Source of the DNA: CAZKFG01 sp964551985
GTDB lineage: Bacteria; Bacillota; Negativicutes; Acidaminococcales; JAISLQ01
Length of the DNA: 64,000 bases
Assembly (NCBI GenBank): GCA_964551985.1
Contig: CAZKFG010000003.1
Coordinates: 1 to 64,000 of the forward strand
Reading direction: 5' to 3'
The notes under the pieces: generated by a model
Seen by the model: only the letters and a program-made list of their open reading frames with translations
Databases searched by the model: none
What the model was told of the DNA's origin: nothing
Program-made: the position numbers and the translations under genes
Shown: positions 46,676-57,200 of the stretch, piece after piece
How the letters are laid out: each line of letters starts with the position of its first letter
Numbering within the stretch: position 1 is the stretch's first letter

Positions 46676-47410
46676 TTGAATTTTATAGATAATCTTAATA
46701 TGCAAAATATTCCTAGGCATATTGCCATAATAATGGATGGCAATGGGCGCTGGGCTGAGAGTAAAGGTTTGCCTAGAACATTCGGACATAAAGAAGGTGC
46801 TAAGACCTTAAAAAAAATCGTTCGTCTAGCAAATAATATAGGTGTAAAAGCTATAACTGTTTATGCTTTTTCTACTGAAAATTGGAAACGACCAGAGCTT
46901 GAAGTTAATTTCTTAATGAATTTGCTAGATTCTTATTTAAAAAAAGAAATTAATGAACTAAATAAAGAAAATGTAAAAGTTATTTTTAGTGGTAAATTAG
47001 AAAAATTACCGACAAAAGTTCGAGAACGGGCAGAAAAAACTATTGATATAACAAAAGATAATACAGGACTTGTTCTAAATCTTGCTGTAAACTATGGTGG
47101 ACAAGCAGAAATTATCAATGCTGTGAATAATATACTCAAAGATGTAAAAAATGGTAAAATAGAAAATAACCAAATTGATGAAACCATTTTCAAAAATTAC
47201 TTATACACAGTAAATCTTCCTGATGTTGATTTACTTATAAGACCTGGCGGAGATATGAGAATAAGTAATTTTCTGCTATGGCAAATAGCTTATGCGGAAA
47301 TTTGGTTTACAGATACATTTTGGCCTGATATAAAAGAAGAAGATTTTTGTAAGGCAATACAAGACTATCAAACAAGAGACAGACGCTTTGGCGCTTTAAA
47401 TAAAAAATAA
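46676..47410 (+). CDS. uppS: Undecaprenyl diphosphate synthase (cis-prenyltransferase)
   Basis: 244 residues. Condenses IPP onto FPP to make the C55 carrier lipid for wall synthesis. Catalytic D21 in IIMDGNGRWAESKGLPR; also GHKEGAKTL, YAFSTENWKRP and DLLIRPGGDMRISNFLLWQIAYAE. TTG at 46676 was chosen because AAAGGGG lies nine bases upstream and homologues start about 15 residues before HIAIIMDGN. The ATG at 46619 lies inside the upstream hairpin and is not credible. Confidence 0.95.
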   Translation: MNFIDNLNMQNIPRHIAIIMDGNGRWAESKGLPRTFGHKEGAKTLKKIVRLANNIGVKAITVYAFSTENWKRPELEVNFLMNLLDSYLKKEINELNKENVKVIFSGKLEKLPTKVRERAEKTIDITKDNTGLVLNLAVNYGGQAEIINAVNNILKDVKNGKIENNQIDETIFKNYLYTVNLPDVDLLIRPGGDMRISNFLLWQIAYAEIWFTDTFWPDIKEEDFCKAIQDYQTRDRRFGALNKK

Positions 47411-47423
47411 AGTAGGTGTTTTA

Positions 47424-48254
47424 GTGCTTTTACCAAGGCTTTTAACAGCCATTGTTGGTATACCGCTAGTTGTATTTTTGCTAAATTACGGTGGATTGGT
47501 TTTTGCTTTAGCAGTAGCAATTTTTTCTTTTGTCGCTACTGTCGAATTAAATAATATGGCAAAAAAAATTGGGGCACAAATTTATCTTTTTTCAGGAATG
47601 ATTTGCGTGCCTATTTTGTGTTTAGTAGCATATTTTTTTGGTGCTGAAAAACTAATGCTTGCTTTTAATGCTTTCATATTATTTGTTTTAATTGAAGGAA
47701 TAATAAAGTTTAAAAATTCAAAATGGCTACAATGCAACTTTTTTTCGATATTTGCTTTGTGTTATACAGGTTTGTTTTTTGCTCAAATAATCTTAATTAG
47801 ACAATTTGCTCAAACAAATATTGTTGAAAACTATTTTGGTAAAATGAGTTTAGGTGAGATATTTTTATGGCTAGGACTGCTTGGCACTTGGTCAAGTGAT
47901 ACTTTTGCATATTTTGTAGGCATAACTATTGGCAAGCATAAAATGTGCCCACAGCTAAGTCCTAAAAAATCTTGGGAAGGCGCAATCGGTGGATTTGTTG
48001 GATGCGTAGCAAGTGTATATTTTTTAGGCACTTATTTATTTAATTTAGGCATTTACAATCTTGTGTTTCTAGGTCTTATCATAGCTGTTGTTGCGCCACT
48101 TGGTGATCTTTGCGAATCACAGCTAAAAAGATTTTGCTCAGTTAAAGATTCAGGTAGTATTTTTCCTGGACACGGTGGAGTGCTAGATAGATTTGACAGT
48201 ATTTTGTTTGTAATGCCGGCAGTATATATATATTTAATTTTAATGGTAGGGTAG
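47424..48254 (+). CDS. cdsA: Phosphatidate cytidylyltransferase (CDP-diglyceride synthase)
   Basis: 276 residues, about eight membrane helices. Makes CDP-diacylglycerol from phosphatidate and CTP. The family signature near the C-terminus (KDSGSIFPGHGGVLDRFDS) and SDTFAYFVGITIGKHKMCP with SPKKSWEGAIGG are intact. GTG start with AGGTG five bases upstream. Confidence 0.96.
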   Translation: MLLPRLLTAIVGIPLVVFLLNYGGLVFALAVAIFSFVATVELNNMAKKIGAQIYLFSGMICVPILCLVAYFFGAEKLMLAFNAFILFVLIEGIIKFKNSKWLQCNFFSIFALCYTGLFFAQIILIRQFAQTNIVENYFGKMSLGEIFLWLGLLGTWSSDTFAYFVGITIGKHKMCPQLSPKKSWEGAIGGFVGCVASVYFLGTYLFNLGIYNLVFLGLIIAVVAPLGDLCESQLKRFCSVKDSGSIFPGHGGVLDRFDSILFVMPAVYIYLILMVG

Positions 48255-48257
48255 ATT

Positions 48258-49412
48258 ATGAAGAATATAGCTATTTTAGGTAGTACTGGTTCTATTGGTC
48301 AGCAGGCATTAGAAATAGCCAGAGCAAATAAGGATAAAATAAAAGTTACTACATTGGCTGCAAATGCAAATGATGAACTTTTAGAACAACAGATAAATGA
48401 ATTTTTGCCAGATATAGCAGTATTGTCTGATGAAGATGCAGCAAAAAGATTAAAAAATCGCTATAAAGGTAAAACAGAAATTATAGACGGTGAAAAAGGG
48501 CTTATTGAAGCGGCAACTTATGAAAAAATACATATGGTGCTTGCCTCAATAGTTGGCTTTGCAGGACTTTTACCAACACTTGCAGCAATTGAAAGCAAAA
48601 AAGAAATTGCTTTGGCTAACAAAGAGACACTTGTTGCCGCAGGTAGTATCATTATGCCTAAAATAAAAGAATATAATTGTACTTTAATTCCTGTAGACAG
48701 CGAACACAGTGCTATATTTCAATCTTTAACTGGTCAAGATACAAGTAAAATTGAAAGAATATTGCTTACAGCTTCAGGTGGTCCATTTAGAGGAAAATCG
48801 TTAGAGCAACTTAAAAATATTACTTTGCAAGACTGCTTAAAGCACCCTAACTGGGCAATGGGACAAAAGATAACTATAGATTCTTCAACTCTTGCTAACA
48901 AAGGCTTAGAAGTTATTGAAGCACATTGGTTATTTGATATAGATTATGATAAAATAACTGTAGTTGTTCATCCACAAAGCATAATACATTCTATGGTTGA
49001 ATATACTGATGGCGCTGTTATCGCACAACTTGGGTTACCTGATATGAAAGTGCCGATTCAGTATGCTTTTTCTTATCCTAAGCGCTGGGATAGTAGTTTT
49101 GAAAAATTAGATTTTTTTAAGCTTTCTCACATGACTTTTGAACAACCAGATATGCAAACATTTTCGGCATTAAAACTTGCTTTTGATGCAGGAAAAATGG
49201 GCGGTACAATGCCTTGTATCTATAATGCAGCAAATGAGCAGGCGGTAAATAATTTTATTAAAGGTAATATAAGTTACCTTGATATACCAAAAGCAATAGA
49301 ATACACTATGCAAAAATGTGAAATGGTTCAACAACCAACATTAGATGATATAATTAAAGCAGATAAAAAAGCTAGAGAGTATGTAAAAGAATATACTCAA
49401 AGCTTAAAATAA
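48258..49412 (+). CDS. dxr: 1-deoxy-D-xylulose 5-phosphate reductoisomerase
   Basis: 384 residues. Second step of the MEP isoprenoid pathway, NADPH and metal dependent. NADPH-binding ILGSTGSIGQQAL at 6-18, metal/substrate loop PVDSEHSAIFQSL, and TASGGPFRG, GQKITIDSSTLANKGLEVIEAHWLF. ATG three bases after cdsA. Confidence 0.98.
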   Translation: MKNIAILGSTGSIGQQALEIARANKDKIKVTTLAANANDELLEQQINEFLPDIAVLSDEDAAKRLKNRYKGKTEIIDGEKGLIEAATYEKIHMVLASIVGFAGLLPTLAAIESKKEIALANKETLVAAGSIIMPKIKEYNCTLIPVDSEHSAIFQSLTGQDTSKIERILLTASGGPFRGKSLEQLKNITLQDCLKHPNWAMGQKITIDSSTLANKGLEVIEAHWLFDIDYDKITVVVHPQSIIHSMVEYTDGAVIAQLGLPDMKVPIQYAFSYPKRWDSSFEKLDFFKLSHMTFEQPDMQTFSALKLAFDAGKMGGTMPCIYNAANEQAVNNFIKGNISYLDIPKAIEYTMQKCEMVQQPTLDDIIKADKKAREYVKEYTQSLK

Positions 49413-49427
49413 CAGGAGGATTTTTTT

Positions 49428-50456
49428 GTGATAACAATTTTAGCCACAATTTTTGTTTTTGGCTTACTAGTATTCGTACACGAACTTGGTCATTTTGTCA
49501 TCGCCAAGTTATCAGGTATGAAAGTTACAGAATTTGCCATAGGGTTTGGACCTGGCATCTATAAAAAACAAGAAGGCGAAACACTTTATTCTTTGAGAGC
49601 TATACCACTGGGTGGGTATAATAAAATCGCTGGAATGGATCCAGATGATGAAGAAGATCCGAGAAATTTTGACAATCAATCATTAATTAAAAGGATATTA
49701 GTTGTTTTAGCAGGTTCTACAATGAATTTGCTTTTGCCCATAGTACTCTTTTTTATAATAATAATGACATCTGGCTTGCAAAAGCCTGTTGATTTGCCTC
49801 AGTTTGGTAAAATTATAGAAAATACACCCGCTGCAACAGCTGGTTTAAAAGAAAATGATAAAGTTGTATCTGTTGATGGTAAAAAAGTAGGCACTTGGTC
49901 AGAGCTTGTAGATAATATCAAAGACAAGTCAAACCAACAAATAAAATTGGTTGTCGAGCGTGATGGTCAAAACTTGAATTTAGTTGTTATACCTCAGTAT
50001 GATGCCAAAGCAAAAAAATCTGTAATAGGTGTTATTGCTAAAACAACTACATATAAACCTGGTGTGATTGAGGCTATGCAACTTTCTGTCACACAGACAT
50101 ATATGATTTGCAAAGAGATGATTACAAGCTTTTACTATTTAATATTTGATCGTAGTCAACCGGCAGATTTAGCAGGACCTATTGGTGTCGCTCAAATGGC
50201 AGGTAAAGTTGCGCAATACGGAATTATTCCACTACTTAATTTTGCAGCGCTACTGAGTATAAATCTAGGGATAATAAATTTACTGCCGCTACCATTACTT
50301 GATGGTGGACATATAGTTGTACTTATGCTTGAAGGCATACGCGGTAAAAAGCTAGGTGCTAATACAATGCAGAAAATTCAATATGTAGGGATGATACTAC
50401 TATTTTCTTTGCTTATTTTTGCAACATTTAAAGATGTTATCAGACTTAGCTCTTAA
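49428..50456 (+). CDS. rseP: Site-2 membrane metalloprotease RseP
   Basis: 342 residues. Intramembrane zinc protease. HELGH at 18-22, one PDZ domain (about 125-200) and the C-terminal zinc ligand motif LLPLPLLDGGHI. Cleaves membrane anchors such as anti-sigma factors or signal peptide remnants. GTG start with AGGAGG seven bases upstream. Normal length for the single-PDZ form. Confidence 0.96.
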   Translation: MITILATIFVFGLLVFVHELGHFVIAKLSGMKVTEFAIGFGPGIYKKQEGETLYSLRAIPLGGYNKIAGMDPDDEEDPRNFDNQSLIKRILVVLAGSTMNLLLPIVLFFIIIMTSGLQKPVDLPQFGKIIENTPAATAGLKENDKVVSVDGKKVGTWSELVDNIKDKSNQQIKLVVERDGQNLNLVVIPQYDAKAKKSVIGVIAKTTTYKPGVIEAMQLSVTQTYMICKEMITSFYYLIFDRSQPADLAGPIGVAQMAGKVAQYGIIPLLNFAALLSINLGIINLLPLPLLDGGHIVVLMLEGIRGKKLGANTMQKIQYVGMILLFSLLIFATFKDVIRLSS

Positions 50457-50473
50457 AAAGAGGTCTAAATATT

Positions 50474-51541
50474 ATGAGAAGAAAAACCAGACAAATAAAT
50501 ATTGGTGGCGTTTTAGTTGGTGGTGATAGTCAAATATCAGTTCAATCAATGACTAATACTAAAACTCATGATGTAAAAGCCACTATCAAACAAATACAGC
50601 AGCTTGTTGATGCAGGTTGTGATATAGTTCGTCTTGCTGTACCTGATGAACAGGCAGCAAACTCTTTAACTGATATTAAAAAAGCAGTTAAAATACCTAT
50701 TATCGCTGATATTCACTTTGATTATCGCTTGGCACTTTTGGCAATGGACAATAAAGTAGATGCTTTGCGCATAAATCCTGGAAATATTGGCAGTAAAGAA
50801 AATGTTGCAAAAGTAGTGCAAAAAGCCAAAGAGTGCAATATACCTATTCGGATAGGAGTAAATGCAGGCTCTTTGCCAAAAGATTTGATAAGAGAGAACC
50901 AAAAGCCGCAACCTGAAGATTTGGTGCAAGCGGCAATGCGTAATATTGAAATCTTACAAGAGTTAGACTTTCACGATATAAAAATTTCGCTAAAAGCACA
51001 TGATGTCCCACTTACAATAGCCACATATCAACTTATTGCAAATAAAGTCGATTATCCACTGCATTTAGGAATAACAGAAGCAGGCACTATTAATAGCGGG
51101 ATAATAAAATCGGCTGTCGGCATAGGTGCGCTTTTAGCTCAAGGGATAGGCGATATATTAAGGGTTTCTTTGACAGGGGATCCTGTTGAGGAAGTAAAGG
51201 TTGGCAGGCAAATTTTAAAAGCACTTGGACTTAGATCTTATGGACCTACGATAGTATCTTGTCCTACTTGCGGAAGAACAGAAATTGATTTAGAGAAACT
51301 AGCGCTCAAAGTGGAAGAGAAACTATCCACAATTAAAGATGATATAACAGTTGCAGTTATGGGCTGCATAGTAAATGGACCAGGTGAAGCTAGAACTGCT
51401 GATGTAGGGATAGCAGGCGGCAAAGGACAAGGACTTATTTTTAAAAAAGGTCAGATATTGCGCAAAGTAGAACAAGATAAATTGCTTGATGAATTGTCAA
51501 AAGAGATAGATGAGATATTAAAAGAGAGGGCGAGAGCTTAA
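50474..51541 (+). CDS. ispG: 4-hydroxy-3-methylbut-2-enyl diphosphate synthase IspG
   Basis: 355 residues. Radical iron-sulfur enzyme of the MEP pathway. TIM barrel with [15 protein letters not shown] near the N-terminus, and a C-terminal 4Fe-4S domain with [16 protein letters not shown] and [11 protein letters not shown] supplying the cluster ligands. ATG with AAGAGG eight or nine bases upstream. The stop overlaps the proS ATG by one base. Confidence 0.98.
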   Translation: MRRKTRQINIGGVLVGGDSQISVQSMTNTKTHDVKATIKQIQQLVDAGCDIVRLAVPDEQAANSLTDIKKAVKIPIIADIHFDYRLALLAMDNKVDALRINPGNIGSKENVAKVVQKAKECNIPIRIGVNAGSLPKDLIRENQKPQPEDLVQAAMRNIEILQELDFHDIKISLKAHDVPLTIATYQLIANKVDYPLHLGITEAGTINSGIIKSAVGIGALLAQGIGDILRVSLTGDPVEEVKVGRQILKALGLRSYGPTIVSCPTCGRTEIDLEKLALKVEEKLSTIKDDITVAVMGCIVNGPGEARTADVGIAGGKGQGLIFKKGQILRKVEQDKLLDELSKEIDEILKERARA

Positions 51542-53247
51542 TGTTATTTTCTAAATTATATGCACCAACGCTGCGCGAAGTGCCGGCAGAGGCGGAAGTT
51601 ATAAGCCATAAACTGCTACTTAGAGCAGGTTTTATAAAAAAAGCTGCAGGTGGATTTTATACCTATCTACCACTAGCATGGCGAGTGTTGAAAAAAATAG
51701 AACAAATTGTGCGTGAAGAAATGGATGCTAAAGATGGTCAAGAAATTTCTATGCCAATAGTTCAACCTGCTGAAATATGGCAAGAAAGTGGTCGTTGGTC
51801 TGTATACGGAGATGAGATGTTTCGTTTGACAGATAGGCATAAAAGACCTTTTTGTTTAGGTCCTACACATGAAGAAATGGTAACAACAATAGTAAAAAGT
51901 GACATAAGATCATATAAGCAGTTGCCGGTGCTTTTATATCAAATACAAAATAAATATCGTGACGAGAGACGTCCAAGATTTGGACTGATGCGTGGTCGTG
52001 AATTTATAATGAAAGATTTATATTCTTTTGACCGCGATGAAGAAAAACTGGAAGTATCTTACCAAAAAATGTATGAAGCTTATACAAATGTGTTTAATCG
52101 TTGTGGCCTTGATTTTAGACCTGTGGAAGCAGACTCTGGTGCAATTGGCGGTAGCGGCTCACATGAGTTTATGGTTTTAGCAAATAGTGGTGAAGCCGAA
52201 ATTGTTTACTGTACAAATTGTGATTTTGCAGCAAATACTGAAAAAGCAGAGCTTAACACTATTGTCGAACAAGAAGAGCAAATGCTTTCTTTAGAAAAAG
52301 TACATACGCCAGATTGTACAACAATAAAAGATGTTTGTGAATTTTTAAATTCACCTGTACACAAAAGTGTTAAAGCTGTTGCTTATGATAGTGATAAAGG
52401 ACTTATTTTAGCCTTTGTTCGTGGTGATCATGAGGTAAACGAAATAAAAGTGCTTAATGCTGTTGGTGCAATAGATTTGACTATGGCTACAGAAGAAAGT
52501 CTGACGAAGGCTGGAACTGTTGCAGGTTATATGGGACTATTAGGTGAGAAAAAAGATGTTACAATAGTTGTTGACAGCACCATTATGAATATGCACAATT
52601 TTGTTTGTGGTGCTGACATTAGCGAATACCATTACAAAAATGTCAATCCAAAGCGTGATTTTAAAGCAAGTATTATAACCGATATACGTATGATTAGTGC
52701 AAATGATCCTTGTCAAAGATGCGGCGGTAAGTTAGAAACTGCAAGAGGCATTGAAGTGGGTCAGGTATTTAAGTTGCACACTAAATACTCTGAGGCGCTA
52801 TCGGCTACATTTTTAGATGAAAATGGCAAAGAAAAACCAATGGTTATGGGTTGCTATGGCATAGGTGTAAGTAGAACTATGGCAGCAGCCATTGAGCAAA
52901 ATAATGATGAAAATGGTATGATATGGCCCTTGTCAATAGCGCCATATCATGTTGTCGTAGTGCCTGTTAATGCTAAAAATCAAGAACAATTTGATTTATC
53001 TAAACAAATTTATGATACACTCTGTAGCAATAACATAGAAACTGTCTTAGACGACAGACCAGAGCGTGCAGGGGTTAAATTTAAAGATGCCGATTTAATT
53101 GGTTACCCTATTCGCATAACGATTAGCCCAAAAAGTATTGAAGAAGACCGAATAGAAATAAAAGTACGTAAAAATGGCGAAGTTATTTTTGCAAGTAAAG
53201 AAGATTATTTAGATAAGATACAACAGCAACTAAAATTTTTAAAATAG
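51541..53247 (+). CDS. proS: Prolyl-tRNA synthetase (bacterial type)
   Basis: 568 residues. Class II synthetase with motif 1/2 ([36 protein letters not shown]), motif 3 ([12 protein letters not shown]), a C-terminal anticodon domain and the YbaK-like editing insertion (about 240-380), which clears Ala-tRNA(Pro). ATG overlapping ispG by one base; no T-box leader is possible at this position. Confidence 0.98.
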   Translation: MLFSKLYAPTLREVPAEAEVISHKLLLRAGFIKKAAGGFYTYLPLAWRVLKKIEQIVREEMDAKDGQEISMPIVQPAEIWQESGRWSVYGDEMFRLTDRHKRPFCLGPTHEEMVTTIVKSDIRSYKQLPVLLYQIQNKYRDERRPRFGLMRGREFIMKDLYSFDRDEEKLEVSYQKMYEAYTNVFNRCGLDFRPVEADSGAIGGSGSHEFMVLANSGEAEIVYCTNCDFAANTEKAELNTIVEQEEQMLSLEKVHTPDCTTIKDVCEFLNSPVHKSVKAVAYDSDKGLILAFVRGDHEVNEIKVLNAVGAIDLTMATEESLTKAGTVAGYMGLLGEKKDVTIVVDSTIMNMHNFVCGADISEYHYKNVNPKRDFKASIITDIRMISANDPCQRCGGKLETARGIEVGQVFKLHTKYSEALSATFLDENGKEKPMVMGCYGIGVSRTMAAAIEQNNDENGMIWPLSIAPYHVVVVPVNAKNQEQFDLSKQIYDTLCSNNIETVLDDRPERAGVKFKDADLIGYPIRITISPKSIEEDRIEIKVRKNGEVIFASKEDYLDKIQQQLKFLK

Positions 53248-53289
53248 TTTAGCACTTATTAGGATACCGAATTATAAGGAGGTTTTTCA

Positions 53290-54168
53290 ATGGCAAATCA
53301 TGGTAAAAGTATAAACTTATTTTTGATGGATGGAACTCCTAACGGTATCATTAAATGTAGCTTGGCTAATTGGACTGGTGTTGCATATAAAATTCCTCGT
53401 ACAGAATTAGAAAAGTGTAAGGAAAGGGAAGAACTTTCTCAAAGCGGCATATATTTTCTGTTTGGAAAATCTGAGCAAAATGATGAGCAAGTTGTTTATA
53501 TTGGTCAAGCAGGTGTTAGGAAAACTGGAGATGGTATTTTGTACAGATTACAAGAGCATAAGCGTAATCCAGACAAAGATTATTGGACAGAGGCTATTGT
53601 ATTTACAACTTCTAATAATTCTTTTGGTCCTACTGAAATTAGTTATTTAGAGCATCGATTTTGTAAAATAGCAAATGAAGCCAAACGTTATTTTGTAAAA
53701 AATGCAAATGAACCTTCATTAGGCAATATAACAGAAGAAAAGGAATGTGAGCTAGAAGAATTTATTGATTATGCTAAAATTATTGTAGGTACATTAGGGC
53801 ATAATTTATTTGAACCATTAATCAAAAATGTTTTATCCAATGATAATAAAAAAGACTTAAAAATGTTTTATATAAAAAGAAAAAGTAAAGTAGGTACTTT
53901 TATAGATGCACGTGGAATTCAAACAAACGAAGGTTTTGTTGTATTAAAAGGGAGTACAATAAACTTGAAAGAAACACCTAGCTTACAAAATAATGTCAAG
54001 AAGTTTCGTAAAGAAATAAATATAGATAGTAATGGAATATTACAAGAAGATGTTCTTTTTAGTAGTCCATCTTATGCTGCTTGTTTGGTGCTAGGTCGTT
54101 CAGCTAACGGACTAATCGAATGGAAAAATAAAGATGGAAAAATATTAAAAGAAATAGAAAACAGTTGA
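53290..54168 (+). CDS. GIY-YIG nuclease family protein with C-terminal DUF4357
   Basis: 292 residues. A 50-residue N-terminal segment, then a GIY-YIG domain: SGIYFLF (52-58), VVYIGQAG (68-75), R86 in YRLQEHKR and the acidic TEISYLEHRF (115-124) that would hold the catalytic glutamate. A mostly helical centre follows, then DUF4357 at the C-terminus (SPSYAACLVLGRSANGLIEWKNKDGK, about 255-283). Proteins of this architecture are uncharacterised and sporadic; a DNA-cutting or defence role is possible but unproven. ATG with AAGGAGG eight bases upstream, 42 bases after proS and with its own strong terminator, so it looks like a gene inserted into a core operon. Confidence 0.85.
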   Translation: MANHGKSINLFLMDGTPNGIIKCSLANWTGVAYKIPRTELEKCKEREELSQSGIYFLFGKSEQNDEQVVYIGQAGVRKTGDGILYRLQEHKRNPDKDYWTEAIVFTTSNNSFGPTEISYLEHRFCKIANEAKRYFVKNANEPSLGNITEEKECELEEFIDYAKIIVGTLGHNLFEPLIKNVLSNDNKKDLKMFYIKRKSKVGTFIDARGIQTNEGFVVLKGSTINLKETPSLQNNVKKFRKEINIDSNGILQEDVLFSSPSYAACLVLGRSANGLIEWKNKDGKILKEIENS

Positions 54169-54180
54169 AGGCTTCAAGTT

Positions 54181-54210
54181 AAAAAGCGGTTTTTAAACCG
54201 CTTTTTAATT
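54181..54210 (+). terminator. Terminator after the GIY-YIG gene
   Basis: AAAAAGCGGTTT (54181-54192) pairs perfectly with AAACCGCTTTTT (54195-54206) around TT. The A and T runs make it usable in both directions. Confidence 0.88.
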
Positions 54211-54238
54211 TGTGCAAAATTGTTTTTTTTGCTATAAT
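54210..54238 (+). promoter_or_regulatory. Promoter of polC
   Basis: TTGTGC (54210-54215), a 17-base spacer and a perfect TATAAT (54233-54238), 59 bases before the polC ATG. Confidence 0.7.
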
Positions 54239-54296
54239 ACAATATATTGTCTCATGATTTTTTAAAAAATACTACATACTGTTTAGGTGGGTTAAA

Positions 54297-57200
54297 ATGT
54301 TTATAGATTATTGTCTTTTTCCGCAAAATGATAGTTGTTTTGAAGATTATTTAGCTAATTTAGATGAAAAAATAGATTGTACTGAAAATGTAAAAGTTTT
54401 GAAAGTAAACGTTTCTTTAAAAGATAATTGCTGGCAGATAGTTGCTGAAAAAAATAATTTATCTCAAGAAGTATTGGATGATTTTTCGACTTTTCTATGT
54501 CAAAAACATAGTATTGATAAAGTTGTTTTTACTTTTGCTGATGAAAATGAATGCTTGCTAGAGTTTATTAAGAGCTATTTATTAAAACGTATTTTTGAAA
54601 ATCATCAAGAACTTTGTCCTGTTTTGCAACAAAGTGTTTGGCAGCTAGAGAATAATAATTTAAATATAATTCTTGATAGCAAGTTTTTTTTAGAACGTAT
54701 GAAAAAGAAAAAAATTGATAATTTTTTGATTGACATTCTAAAAAATGATTTAAATAAAGAAATCGCAATTAATTTTTTAGTTATAGAAAAAACCGTTGAA
54801 CAACAAGAACAGGATTTTGAGCAAGAGCTAGAAAAAGAGCTAGAGCAGATACAAAAAGAAGTTTGTGCAGTTAAAAAACCTGTTCAAGATGGATTGATTT
54901 ATGGTAAATCTTTTAAAGGTGATCCTGTTAAAATATCTAGTATTCAAGAAGAAGAAAGTAAAGTAATTATTCAAGGAAACATTAATAAAATCGACTGTAG
55001 AGAGCTAAGAACAGGTCGTATAGCTTTAAAATTTAGCATTGCTGATGATACAGATGGTATTAATGCCAAGATATTTTTTGAAAGTAAAGAACAGTTTAAT
55101 AGAGAAGCAAGTAATATAAAAGAAGGTTTGTATGTTAAAATAAGTGGTTATGTACAAAGTGATAGATTTGAACGCAATGACCTTATTCTTACACCTAAAG
55201 GTATAATGCTTTTGCAAAAACAGTTGCGGATGGATGATGCTCAAGAAAAAAGAGTAGAATTTCATGCTCATACTAAGATGAGCGCACTAGATGCTGTTAT
55301 GGGTATTAAAGATTATATCAAATGTGCAGCTAGGTGGGGTCATAGCGCAGTCACTATTACAGATCACGGTGTAGTCCAAGCATTTCCAGAAGCGTATGAC
55401 GTTGCTAAAAAAGAGAAAATTAAACCGATTTTTGGTATGGAAGGATATATGGTAGAAGCAAATGAAGAAAAAAGTACTTCATATCATATAGTTATTTTGG
55501 CAAAAAATCAAAAAGGATTGTTTAACCTATACAAATTAATTTCATTATCACATTTAAAGTATTTTTACAAAAGGCCAAGAATTCCAAGAACTTTAATTGA
55601 AGAATATCGTGAAGGACTTATTTTAGGTTCAGCTTGCGAAGCAGGAGATTTATATCAGGCTTTTTTAAACAATCAATCGGAAGAACAAATTGAAAAAATT
55701 GCTAGTTTTTATGATTATCTTGAAATACAGCCAAACGGTAACAATCAATTTTTAATAAGGCAAGGAAAAATTGGCAGTGAAAAAGAACTTTGTGAGATAA
55801 ACAAAAAAATTGTGCAGCTTGGTAAAAAACTTGGTAAACCAGTTATTGCAACTTGTGATGTGCATTTTTTAAACCCGGAAGATGAAATGTACAGACGCAT
55901 TTTGCAGGCAGGTCAAGGTTATAGTGATGCCGACGAGCAAGCGCCTTTGTTTTTTAGAACAACCCAAGAAATGCTCGATGAGTTTTCTTATTTAGGTGAA
56001 GATTGTTATGATGTTGTTGTTACAAATACAAGAAAAATAGCAGGTTTAATAGATAATATAAAACCAATTCCAGAAGAATTGTATTCGCCACAAATTTCTG
56101 GTGCTGCTGATGATGTTACTAATATGTCCTATAGTACAGCGAAAAGACTTTATGGTGAAAATTTGCCGCAAATTGTTGTTGATAGACTGAAGTTAGAACT
56201 CAATTCAATTGTTGGCAATGGCTTTTCAGAACTATACTTAATAGCTCACAAGCTTGTTAAAAAATCGCTTGATGATGGCTACCTGGTAGGGTCTAGGGGT
56301 TCTGTTGGTTCTTCTTTTGTTGCAACAATGATGAATATTACAGAGGTAAACCCTCTACAACCTCATTATCGCTGTGCTAAGTGTAACTACAGTGAATTTA
56401 TTACTGACGGTAGCTATGGATCAGGTTTTGATTTGCCTGATAAAGCTTGTCCACATTGTAGTGAAAATTTGCAAAAAGATGGTCATGATATACCGTTTGC
56501 TGTATTTTTAGGCTTTCATGGTGATAAAGTTCCTGATATAGACCTGAATTTTTCTGGAGAATATCAAGCTCAAGCACACAAGTATACAGAAGAACTATTT
56601 GGCAGAGCAAACGTATTTAGAGCAGGCACTATTTCTACAATAGCCGACAAAACTGCAGCAGGATTTGCTAAAAAATATTATGAAGAAAGAGCCGTTACTG
56701 TAAGAAACGCACGTATTGATTGTTTGATACCTGGCTGCACTGGCGTAAAAAGAACTACAGGTCAACATCCTGGCGGAATAATGGTTGTTCCTCGTGATAT
56801 GGATGTGCATTACTTTACGCCTGTACAAAGACCTGCTGATGATAGTAGCTCTGACACAATTACAACTCATTTTGACTATCATTCTATAAGTGATAGGCTT
56901 GTCAAATTAGATATTTTAGGTCACGACGATCCGACCGTTATTAAAATGCTAGAAGATATGATAGGTTTGTCAGCTAAAGATATCCCTTTTGGTGACGAAA
57001 AAACTGTGTCTATATTTTCTTCTACTGAAGCTATAGGCTTGACTCCAGAACAATTAGGCTCTAGTGTTGCCACTTTAGGTATACCTGAATTTGGCACACG
57101 GTTTGTACGGCAGATGTTAGAAGATACAAGACCGAAATGTTTTAGTGAGCTAGTGCGTATTAGTGGTTATTCACACGGCACCGATGTGTGGATTAAAAAC

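Noticed and set aside
51541..51560. T-box leader before proS
   Set aside because: proS overlaps ispG by one base, leaving no room for a leader.
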